The translations under genes were made by a program, and so were the position numbers. Below the pieces are notes generated by a model that was not told the origin of the DNA, searched no databases, and was given only the letters and a program-made list of their open reading frames with translations. 11,495 bases of DNA from Acidobacteriaceae bacterium (GTDB taxonomy: Bacteria > Acidobacteriota > Terriglobia > Terriglobales > Acidobacteriaceae), in assembly GCA_003167305.1 (NCBI GenBank), contig PMTP01000184.1:1-11495 (forward strand), given 5' to 3'. Shown in pieces: positions 1 through 6,575 of the stretch. Each line of letters opens with the position of its first letter. The stretch's first letter is position 1.

Positions 1-365
1 TTGCTACAGCTGCGGCATGGGCGCCCGATCCCAAGAATCCGCCGCTTTATCTTGATCTGCCGACGAAGGACGGTGTTCCGGTGCCGGAGATACAGGCAAA
101 ATTCACGGCTAATGCGCCACTGGTCTTCGTCGATCAGTACATCGGAAATCTCAAGCAGTATCGCGCGATCGCCATGGATGTGGGAGATCAGGACGGCTTG
201 CGCATCGATGCCGGCAAGCTGCATGATATTTTCGACAAGTATGGAATCGCGAACAGCTTTGAAATCTATCCGGGCACGCACACCAGCGCCGTGGCTGACC
301 GCTTTCAGAATCACGTGATGCCGTTTTTCAGCAAGAATCTCTGTTTTCAGGCGAGCTGCAAGTAG
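1..365 (+). CDS. alpha/beta-hydrolase-fold esterase, C-terminal part (5' truncated by window)
   Basis: The reading frame whose first full codon is at position 3 is open from the window edge to TAG at 363-365, giving the last 120 residues of a larger protein. The sequence resembles the C-terminal part of secreted putative esterases (esterase D / enterochelin-esterase-like, PF00756). A G-D-Q-D-G stretch (codons 183-197) follows a short beta-strand-like run and could carry the catalytic acid. A G-T-H-T-S stretch with its His codon at 279-281 is the expected place for the catalytic His. The nucleophile Ser would lie upstream of the window. The stop is 24 bases before the GH127 start on the same strand, so the two genes are probably co-transcribed. 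The substrate cannot be told; an acyl or acetyl ester on plant polysaccharide is an inference from the neighbour. An overlapping frame starting at base 1 is a shadow. Confidence 0.75.
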   Translation, partial: ATAAAWAPDPKNPPLYLDLPTKDGVPVPEIQAKFTANAPLVFVDQYIGNLKQYRAIAMDVGDQDGLRIDAGKLHDIFDKYGIANSFEIYPGTHTSAVADRFQNHVMPFFSKNLCFQASCK

Positions 366-376
366 GCAGTTCGAGC

Positions 377-382
377 AAGGAG
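377..382 (+). promoter_or_regulatory. ribosome binding site of the GH127 gene
   Basis: AAGGAG lies 7 bases before the ATG at 390. This spacing supports ATG 390 as the start rather than the second ATG at 393. The only space between the esterase stop and this gene is 24 bases, so it probably has no promoter of its own. Confidence 0.7.
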
Positions 383-389
383 TATCGCC

Positions 390-2324
390 ATGATGGATCG
401 TTCGCGCCGCAACTTCCTCAAGACTTCTGCCGGGGCTGCCGGGCTGTGCTTGATCGGTCCCTCGGCAGCTGTTCATGCCTTGGCTGCCGCCGAGCCCGAG
501 CATCCCGCGGGCAGGCTCGTGCCCTTCCCGCTCGCCTCGGTCCGTCTCGCCCCCGGCATCTTCCGGGAGCAGGCTGAGATCAACTCCGGCTACCTCGACT
601 CGCTCGCGGTCGACCGGCTGCTTCATTCCTTCCGCATCACGGCCGGCATTGCCTCCAGCGCCACACCGTACAAAGGTTGGGAGGATCCCACCTGCGAGCT
701 GCGCGGCCATTTCACCGGCGGGCACTTTCTGTCAGCCGTCGCGCTGGCTTCGGCTGCATCCGGGAACGAAGAATTGAAGTCACGTGGAGACCAACTGGTG
801 GCTGGCCTTGCCCAATGCCAGAAAAAGATCGGCACAGGATATTTGAGCGCCTTTCCTACAGGGCTGTTCGAGCATCTAGCCGAAGGCAAGCCCGCCTGGG
901 CGCCTTTCTACACGTACCACAAGATCATGGCCGGTCTGCTGGATATGTATGTGCTGACCGGCAACACAGATGCCCTTGAGGTCTGCGAAGGCATGGCGAA
1001 GTGGGCGGGAGCGGATTTCTGGGGGATCGGCGTAATCAGCACCGATCAGCGCCAGCGGATGTTGCGCACCGAGTACGGCGGCATGAATGAGGTGCTCGTC
1101 AATCTTGCGGCCGTCACCAAAAAAGACCGTTATCTCGACGCCGCTCACCTCTTCGAGCAGCCCGGCTTCCTCGATCCGCTGGCCGAGCGCCGCGATGAGC
1201 TGCAGGGCCTGCATGCAAACACGCACGTCCCCAATATCATCGGTGCGGCCCGTATGTATGAGGTCACCGGCGACCGCCGCTACCGGCAGATCGCCGAATA
1301 CTTCCTCGAGGAAGTGCTCACCGCGCGCAGCTACGCCATCGGCAACACCAGCCTCGACGAGCATTGGAAGACTGCGCCGGGAAAACTGGGAGGAACGCTG
1401 GGCTGGACCAACGCCGAGTGCTGCGTGGCCTACAACCTGATGAAGCTGGAGAGGCTGGTCTTTGGATGGACCGCCGACGCGCGCTGGATGGATGCATACG
1501 AGCGCGCTCTCTTCAATTGCAGGCTGGGTACACAGAACGCACAAGGCCTGAAGCAGTACTTCTTCCCGCTCGCCGCCGGCTACTGGCGCGCCTACCACTC
1601 GCCGGAAGAGTCGTTCTGGTGCTGCACCGGAACCGGCGTTGAGGAGTTCGCCAAGTTCACGGACACAATCTTCTTCCATCGCGGCGGTGACGTTTATGTG
1701 AACCAGTTCATCGCGGCGACGCTCGACTGGAAAGACGAAGGCCTCGTCATCGAGCAGGCCACGCAATTCCCTCAAGAGCAAGGCACAACGCTCAAGATCA
1801 AATCCTCGCGCCCCGCTGCCCGCACCATCCATGTGCGCATTCCCGGCTGGACAACGGAAGAGGCCGCGGTCAAAATCAACGGCCGGCCGTTGGAGGCTGT
1901 TGCCGATCCGGGATCGTATCTTGCGATACGGAGAGTCTGGCAGGACGGCGACACGATCAGCGTCAGCCTTCCGATGCAACTGCGCCAGGAGCCGCTGCCG
2001 GGCGACGACTCCGTCACTGCCGCGCTCTACGGCCCGCTCGTACTTGCCGCCGATCTCGGCGCAGGCCCTACGGACACGCCCAACAGAGTGATCCACAGCG
2101 GCGAGACAGTTCCCAAGAATCTGCCCGCTGCGTCTCCGTTACCGAAGGCCGCCGCCCCGCCGGATGCAAAGACGAAGCAGTGGATTCAGCTTGAATCAGC
2201 GCCGGAACTGCGCTTCACCGCGGCCGGAGAAGGCGCGAAACTTCCGATGATGCCCATGTACCGGATCGCCGATCAGCGCTACTCGGTGTACTGGCAGATG
2301 CAAAGCCCGAAGAAGCAGAGCTAA
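390..2324 (+). CDS. Tat-exported GH127 (DUF1680) beta-L-arabinofuranosidase-type glycoside hydrolase
   Basis: This 644-residue protein matches the usual length and motif order of GH127 enzymes, retaining hydrolases that release beta-L-arabinofuranose from plant glycans. Residues 5-11 read S-R-R-N-F-L-K, a classic twin-arginine motif, followed by a small hydrophobic region ending near A-H-A-L-A at about residue 30, so export of the folded protein is expected. The (alpha/alpha)6 barrel carries family-like segments (H-F-T-G-G-H-F-L-S, T-Y-H-K-I-M-A-G-L-L-D, G-G-M-N-E). E343-C344-C345 and C411-C412 (in F-W-C-C-T-G-T-G) correspond to the Glu-x-Cys and Cys-Cys zinc-thiolate site of the Bifidobacterium enzyme HypBA1, where a cysteine is the nucleophile; C411 is the candidate here. 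A C-terminal beta-rich part follows (Y-G-P-L-V-L-A-A-D-L). The zinc site suggests it is active. Exact linkage specificity is unknown; GH127 also has members with other activities. Confidence 0.9.
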   Translation: MMDRSRRNFLKTSAGAAGLCLIGPSAAVHALAAAEPEHPAGRLVPFPLASVRLAPGIFREQAEINSGYLDSLAVDRLLHSFRITAGIASSATPYKGWEDPTCELRGHFTGGHFLSAVALASAASGNEELKSRGDQLVAGLAQCQKKIGTGYLSAFPTGLFEHLAEGKPAWAPFYTYHKIMAGLLDMYVLTGNTDALEVCEGMAKWAGADFWGIGVISTDQRQRMLRTEYGGMNEVLVNLAAVTKKDRYLDAAHLFEQPGFLDPLAERRDELQGLHANTHVPNIIGAARMYEVTGDRRYRQIAEYFLEEVLTARSYAIGNTSLDEHWKTAPGKLGGTLGWTNAECCVAYNLMKLERLVFGWTADARWMDAYERALFNCRLGTQNAQGLKQYFFPLAAGYWRAYHSPEESFWCCTGTGVEEFAKFTDTIFFHRGGDVYVNQFIAATLDWKDEGLVIEQATQFPQEQGTTLKIKSSRPAARTIHVRIPGWTTEEAAVKINGRPLEAVADPGSYLAIRRVWQDGDTISVSLPMQLRQEPLPGDDSVTAALYGPLVLAADLGAGPTDTPNRVIHSGETVPKNLPAASPLPKAAAPPDAKTKQWIQLESAPELRFTAAGEGAKLPMMPMYRIADQRYSVYWQMQSPKKQS

Positions 2325-2515
2325 CGCATTTTCGGAAATTATGTAGACCGAAAGTATATTGGCATACCACCCTTTCCGCAGAAAAAAGCGGAAAGGATGG
2401 GGCACGGAAGTCTACAGGAAAAGCGAAAATGCTCTGGAAGCTCGCATAAGCGTGCGCATTCAGCGGATGTGCGCCGCACAATCAGGGAAGCGGTTACCTC
2501 TCCGTCACTGCTCCA
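2325..2515. other. convergent intergenic region
   Basis: These 191 bases separate the plus-strand GH127 gene from the minus-strand diguanylate cyclase gene. Apart from the hairpin at 2371-2396 I see no gene. Short open frames on both strands here have no recognisable content and no good ribosome binding site. Confidence 0.6.
2371..2396. terminator. 9-bp perfect hairpin between convergent genes, possible bidirectional terminator
   Basis: CCTTTCCGC at 2371-2379 and GCGGAAAGG at 2388-2396 form a perfect 9-bp stem around an 8-base loop (AGAAAAAA). It lies 46 bases after the GH127 stop and 119 bases after the cyclase stop, as expected for a shared terminator. Neither strand has a U-tract directly after the stem, so it is not a canonical intrinsic terminator. 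It could act as an mRNA 3'-end stabiliser instead. On the minus strand the loop is T-rich. Confidence 0.5.
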
Positions 2516-4693
2516 TCAGGCCTTCGGCGCGGAGGCCTCTGCGGCATTTCGTTCCAGATCCTTCTCCCGGAGGCTCTCGTCAAGCCCTATGGCGAAGACC
2601 TGGAGACAATTCCGGCCACGCTCCTTGGCGCGATAGAGGGCGGCATCCGCGTTCCTGAGAAAGGCATCCCCATCAAACTTATCCGCGGCAGCTGCGCAAA
2701 CTCCGACGCTGGTGGAAACCGGTATCTCACGTCCTTCAAATGGAATGGGAACCGCCAAAGATTCCACGATTGTTGCAGCAATCCTCTCAGCCGCTTGTGG
2801 ATCGGCCAGATCGGGAAGCAACACGACGAACTCGTCCCCACCCAATCTGGCGACTGTATCCACTTTGCGAACGACCCCCAAGAGGCGGGTCGCCGTAACC
2901 CGCAAGACCTCATCACCGGCCTGGTGGCCATACGTATCGTTGATCTTCTTGAACCTGTCCAGATCCACCATGAGGACCGCCAGCCCAGTGCGCCGCCTCT
3001 TGGCTCCATCCAATGCGACATTCAGCCGGTCGTGCAGCAGCAGACGGGTCGCCAGTCCGGTCAAGGCATCGTGCAAAGCCATATGGCGGAATAATCCCTC
3101 GCTCTCGCGGAGCAGCTTTGCTTGCTGCTCGATGCGCCTTCTGAGGATGATGACCCAGCCCAGGACGCAGAGCGTAGCGGTGAGTACCAGACCGAGCACG
3201 ATCAGGGCATGGGCCGGCGTCCACCAGGAGGGACGTTCCAGAATGGTTACGTCGGCCGGAGAGCGCATGAGGATACGGAAGGATTTGGTCACGGCCACGC
3301 CTGCGCGCACATTGCTCTGGACATCAACGATACGGACCGAGCAGATGCCGGTGACGCGCAGCCTGCTCCCGACCTTCCATACGCTGGCTTCGGACCCCAC
3401 GAGGCTCTTGGGCAGAATCGCGGGGAAGAGGGCGTCGCCGGAGGAGAGCTGAAGGATGGCGTCGGAAGAGGTCAGGTCGTAGCCGATCAGCCGGCCGTCG
3501 ATCTGGATCAGTTCGGAGCTTAATCCCCCGTCCAGAATCTTGCCGGCGGTCGCCGGCCGGGGCGCCACCGGGCGGTTGGTCCCGGCGATTTGGAAGACCG
3601 CATCGGAGATGACCGGAGCGTTATCAACAGTCACCACGAATCCGGCCATGTCGACCAGATCGCCCACGGCGACGGGAGTAGCCTGGGTTGTCTGCGCGCA
3701 GATCCCACGCGTCGCGTCGCGAATGCAGAGCATGGAACCGGGCCATTGCAGCGTTACATTTCCGCGCAGGTGGACGCGATGCATGGGAGTGGAGAAATGC
3801 TCCCGGCTCAATAACCCGTTGATGGGGATGGTAGGGCTCGCAAAGGGATCGCTGGGCGCGGGTTCGACCACTTCCAGGGCGGAGAGATTCGGCGACTGCA
3901 GATGGACGCCGATCATCTGGCCGTCGGTATTCATCGTGGGGGCGGCGTTGGCATGAATTTTGACCTGGGCGTCGACCAGGTTGGAGTACTTTGCGCCCGG
4001 GTTCCTGATCACGAGTACGGGGATGGGCCCATCCGGCAGCTCCAGGTTCAGCACCACGAAGTGGGGATATTCGGTGATGCGATGGACAGAGCCCTCGACC
4101 TCTACCCACTGGGCGTCGTAGGCTCCGGTCTTGAGGAGGGCAAGGCTGACGCGCGGCGGATTCGGGGGGAAAGGTGCGCGACCGAGAATGCGAAACTGCG
4201 GGTTGTCAACGATGGGACCGAAGCCTCCCGGTTTGGTGACACCCCGCACGTCCACCAACGCGCCGGCGAAGAGCGGCGCCGCCAGCTTGGAAGTCTGACT
4301 GATAAAGACGCTGCCGGTGGCATCGTGAATGAAGATGGCGGCAAGCCCGGTGCCGAAGTCGGGATCGAAGTAGGTGATGACCCCGCGCAGATGGACAGGG
4401 AGGGTGCGCATCGCCTCCTTGTTGCTGAGGCTGTGAGCCTGGAGTGCCGTGGTGATCGCAGGGATTGTTTTTTCCGAAGGCGAAAGTGTAACCGATTGCG
4501 CCTGGCTTGCAGACGAGAGGCAAAAAGAAAGCAGTACCGCAGTGAGAGCGGCCCAGCGAAGAGGCAGCGCGCACTCCAGCCCTGGCCGCGCGCAGGCCGA
4601 AACCTGCTCTTTCCCCCGGCGTTGTGCCTTGTCCGAATCCCGGTCGTGCTGACCGTAGCAAACCCTATCGGTGACTGAAATCTCGTACACCAA
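2516..4693 (-). CDS. membrane-anchored diguanylate cyclase (GGDEF) with duplicated beta-rich extracytoplasmic region
   Basis: This 725-residue protein should make c-di-GMP from two GTP. Residues about 45-66 are a signal peptide or first membrane segment ending at A-S-Q-A-Q. Residues 67-485 are predicted to be extracytoplasmic, and 496-517 form a clear membrane helix followed by R-R-R and a short linker. The GGDEF domain runs from about 541 to 700. It has D-L-D-R-F-K-K-I-N-D and G-H-Q-A-G-D, an intact G-G-D-E-F at 618-622, and R-K-V-D at 609-612, exactly where the RxxD product-inhibition site sits. The usual L-T-G-L-x-N-R reads L-T-G-L-A-T-R. The start is TTG 4693 (9 bases after GAAAGG) or GTG 4690; no in-frame ATG precedes the hydrophobic segment, which leaves an unusually long polar N-terminus of about 44 residues. 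There is no EAL or HD-GYP domain. The ligand is unknown. Confidence 0.88.
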   Translation of the reverse strand: MVYEISVTDRVCYGQHDRDSDKAQRRGKEQVSACARPGLECALPLRWAALTAVLLSFCLSSASQAQSVTLSPSEKTIPAITTALQAHSLSNKEAMRTLPVHLRGVITYFDPDFGTGLAAIFIHDATGSVFISQTSKLAAPLFAGALVDVRGVTKPGGFGPIVDNPQFRILGRAPFPPNPPRVSLALLKTGAYDAQWVEVEGSVHRITEYPHFVVLNLELPDGPIPVLVIRNPGAKYSNLVDAQVKIHANAAPTMNTDGQMIGVHLQSPNLSALEVVEPAPSDPFASPTIPINGLLSREHFSTPMHRVHLRGNVTLQWPGSMLCIRDATRGICAQTTQATPVAVGDLVDMAGFVVTVDNAPVISDAVFQIAGTNRPVAPRPATAGKILDGGLSSELIQIDGRLIGYDLTSSDAILQLSSGDALFPAILPKSLVGSEASVWKVGSRLRVTGICSVRIVDVQSNVRAGVAVTKSFRILMRSPADVTILERPSWWTPAHALIVLGLVLTATLCVLGWVIILRRRIEQQAKLLRESEGLFRHMALHDALTGLATRLLLHDRLNVALDGAKRRRTGLAVLMVDLDRFKKINDTYGHQAGDEVLRVTATRLLGVVRKVDTVARLGGDEFVVLLPDLADPQAAERIAATIVESLAVPIPFEGREIPVSTSVGVCAAAADKFDGDAFLRNADAALYRAKERGRNCLQVFAIGLDESLREKDLERNAAEASAPKA

Positions 4694-4702
4694 AGTGCAA
4701 AG

Positions 4703-4708
4703 CCTTTC
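4703..4708 (-). promoter_or_regulatory. ribosome binding site that decides the cyclase start
   Basis: On the minus strand GAAAGG lies 9 bases before TTG 4693 and 12 bases before GTG 4690. It is the best Shine-Dalgarno match near the start and favours the TTG. Neither start is strong, so translation may be modest. Confidence 0.4.
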
Positions 4709-4709
4709 T

Positions 4710-4736
4710 CTCTGTAGACTGTCCCATATTACAGAG
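4710..4736. promoter_or_regulatory. inverted repeat in the leader of the cyclase gene
   Basis: CTCTGTA (4710-4716) and TACAGAG (4730-4736) are perfect 7-base inverted arms separated by 13 bases, so their centres are 20 bp apart, about two helical turns. This fits a dimeric repressor or activator site. The repeat lies directly upstream of the ribosome binding site, so in RNA it could also be a hairpin acting on translation. No known operator family is recognised. Confidence 0.35.
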
Positions 4737-4749
4737 GAACCCCGAGTAG

Positions 4750-4779
4750 CTTATCGACCGAACTGAAGCAAGTTTACAA
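4750..4779 (-). promoter_or_regulatory. possible sigma-70-type promoter for the cyclase gene
   Basis: On the minus strand TTGTAA (4779-4774) and GATAAG (4755-4750) are separated by 18 bases. These are partial matches to the -35 and -10 boxes. Transcription from here would begin near 4743 and place the inverted repeat at 4710-4736 in the 5' leader. The match is modest and could be chance. Confidence 0.22.
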
Positions 4780-4958
4780 CTCTAGGTTGCATAACCTGGC
4801 CAGCGGCAAATCCGTCAGCGAAGAGGCCACTCCGTGAAAGCGTTGAAGGTTGAGATGCAGTTCATAGCGCGCGGGTTGCAGCGTGGCAAGAGCCGGCCGA
4901 GGCGCGCCCTCCGGAATCACCAGCTTCTGCGGCTCGCGGCAGGGGCGACCGGCCGGCC

Positions 4959-6512
4959 TCACTGACACGTGAAGTTATGTGCGTCGTTCGGGTCTCCATG
5001 CCCCGAGTATTGGGCGTGTTTTGGATACGCGCACAGCGGCCGGCTTCGGCCCGGAAATGCCTTTCCCGTGGCGATCACGGACTCCGGCGTAGTCCCTTTC
5101 TCAACCCAGTTCACCACGGTTCCGAGCATATCGAATTGGTCAAGCGCCGGCCCTCCTCCGCAGTGGCGCATGCCCGGCACCAGAAACATCCGGCTCCACT
5201 CGGCCACCTTCTCCGCGCCGCCGTTCGTCGCGGCAAGGGATTGATAGTACCCGAGCGTATCCAGCGGCGAGAACCATGGATCGCTGTCTCCATGGAAGAA
5301 GAGCAGCTTGCCGCCTCTCGCGGAAAACGTCGTCAGATTGGTTGATGCCGGCTCGACCAGCGGATCGGAGGCGTGCAGAGTCTCTTTGTCGACATCGATC
5401 TCCGTGGCGGTTGGATAGGAACCAAAGATGCCGCGGGCGCCGAGGGCGAGCAACCCCGGAATCATTCCGGTCTCCGCGATGCCGGCGTCATACAAAAACC
5501 CTGGGTACACCTGCGTGCCATAGGAGTTCTTTGGTCCCGCAAAAGCCTTCTTGATGGCCGCAACCTTCTCCGGCGCAATGCAGCCATCGCTCTGGCCACT
5601 CTTGCAAGCCAGCACCGCGGGATCGAAGTCGCAGCCCATCGGGTCAGAGATCATTCCGTCGGCCACTCCGTCCTTTGCGTCGCAGCGCTTCATTAGCGCA
5701 TCCATGAAGAGCTTGCGATCGGCCTCGGTGAGGAACTTGTCCGTGAGCGGCTTTCCGGTTGCGTCTTTGGGCGCCGCCTGGTTGTACGCCACCGGAATCC
5801 AGTGGTTGATGGCGTAATCGGAGAGCCCCGTGCGCATCGCCGGATCGCCGGAGACGATGCCGTTAAAAACCGTGGGATAGCGCTGCGACAGAATCATGCC
5901 TTCGCGTCCGCCCGTCGAACAGCCGACAAAGTAGGAATATGCCGCGGGCTTCGCGTAGTACTGAGCGATAATCCTCTTCGCCACGCCCGCCACTTCGGCA
6001 TTGGCGAGAAACGCGAAGTCGAGATACGCCTGCTGATCGCGCATGAATGAAAAATCAAACGGACCCGTCTTCGACTTGTGTCCCGTATCGGTGCTGGCCA
6101 CCGCGAATCCGCGGACAAGCGCAGGTTTGTCGCCGGAGAACGAGCCTCCCAGCGGGTAGGAGACAACGCCGTTGCCGCCGCCGCCGCCCTGCATCATGAA
6201 GTCGCCGTTCCATGCCGCCGCTTCGGGCAGAGCCAGCGCGAAACCGATTCCAAACTCCTCGCCGCCCGCGCCTTTGCGCCGGTTGATCACGCCATCCACG
6301 CGGCAGTGGGCAGGCAATGGGCCGATGGACGGAGAGCCGGGAAACGCGGGCGGAAGAGTGGTGCCAGCCGGAATCATGGCCGCCTTCGTGATCTCGACAC
6401 CTTCAATTTTCAGGTTGCCCAGATCAGCACACGAGTTTGCCGCCTGCGCCCCGGCAACACCGGAAGCACAGATGGCTGCCATCAACAGAAGCGGGAGCTT
6501 GAAGCGAATCAT
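4959..6512 (-). CDS. secreted tannase/feruloyl esterase family hydrolase
   Basis: This complete 517-residue protein of the tannase family (PF07519) hydrolyses aromatic esters such as feruloyl-polysaccharide or galloyl esters. A signal peptide spans residues 1-24 (hydrophobic core, A-G-A-Q-A-A). The family's CS-D-HC motif is complete: nucleophile S199 in G-C-S-T-G-G, acid D411 in H-G-D-S-D-P-W-F, and H450 in M-R-H-C-G-G-G, with C198 and C451 placed to form the disulfide that joins Ser and His. An Asp-rich loop at 278-290 (D-A-K-D-G-V-A-D-G) matches the structural calcium site in the lid domain. The C-terminus ends in the usual G-D-P-N-D-A-x-x-F-x-C style. ATG 6512 is preceded by AGAAGG with a 6-base spacer. 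It starts 63 bases after the GH120-like gene on the same strand, so a two-gene operon is likely. Feruloyl esterase fits the xylan context better than tannase, but sequence alone cannot separate them. Confidence 0.9.
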   Translation of the reverse strand: MIRFKLPLLLMAAICASGVAGAQAANSCADLGNLKIEGVEITKAAMIPAGTTLPPAFPGSPSIGPLPAHCRVDGVINRRKGAGGEEFGIGFALALPEAAAWNGDFMMQGGGGGNGVVSYPLGGSFSGDKPALVRGFAVASTDTGHKSKTGPFDFSFMRDQQAYLDFAFLANAEVAGVAKRIIAQYYAKPAAYSYFVGCSTGGREGMILSQRYPTVFNGIVSGDPAMRTGLSDYAINHWIPVAYNQAAPKDATGKPLTDKFLTEADRKLFMDALMKRCDAKDGVADGMISDPMGCDFDPAVLACKSGQSDGCIAPEKVAAIKKAFAGPKNSYGTQVYPGFLYDAGIAETGMIPGLLALGARGIFGSYPTATEIDVDKETLHASDPLVEPASTNLTTFSARGGKLLFFHGDSDPWFSPLDTLGYYQSLAATNGGAEKVAEWSRMFLVPGMRHCGGGPALDQFDMLGTVVNWVEKGTTPESVIATGKAFPGRSRPLCAYPKHAQYSGHGDPNDAHNFTCQ

Positions 6513-6575
6513 AAGAGACCTTCTTTCTCACAGGGTACGGTTAATGGATCATGGGCATTGCGCGCATCCCAGGGC

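Larger units (their letters stand above)
4694..4958. other. intergenic region between tannase-family and cyclase genes
   Basis: These 265 bases contain the leader repeat and possible promoter of the cyclase. They also hold a 64-codon minus-strand frame (GTG 4968 to 4774) that overlaps the tannase stop by 10 bases. That frame has no ribosome binding site, no recognisable domain and an Arg/Pro/Leu-rich composition typical of GC-rich noncoding frames. No intrinsic terminator is visible after the tannase-family gene. Confidence 0.5.

Noticed and set aside
876..2096. 406-codon minus-strand frame antisense to the GH127 gene
   Set aside because: Long antisense frames are common in GC-rich genes; the plus-strand protein has catalytic motifs and a Tat signal, this one has none.
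4774..4968. 64-codon minus-strand frame overlapping the tannase-family stop by 10 bases
   Set aside because: The overlap hints at translational coupling, but it has a GTG start, no ribosome binding site, no domain and a noncoding-like composition.
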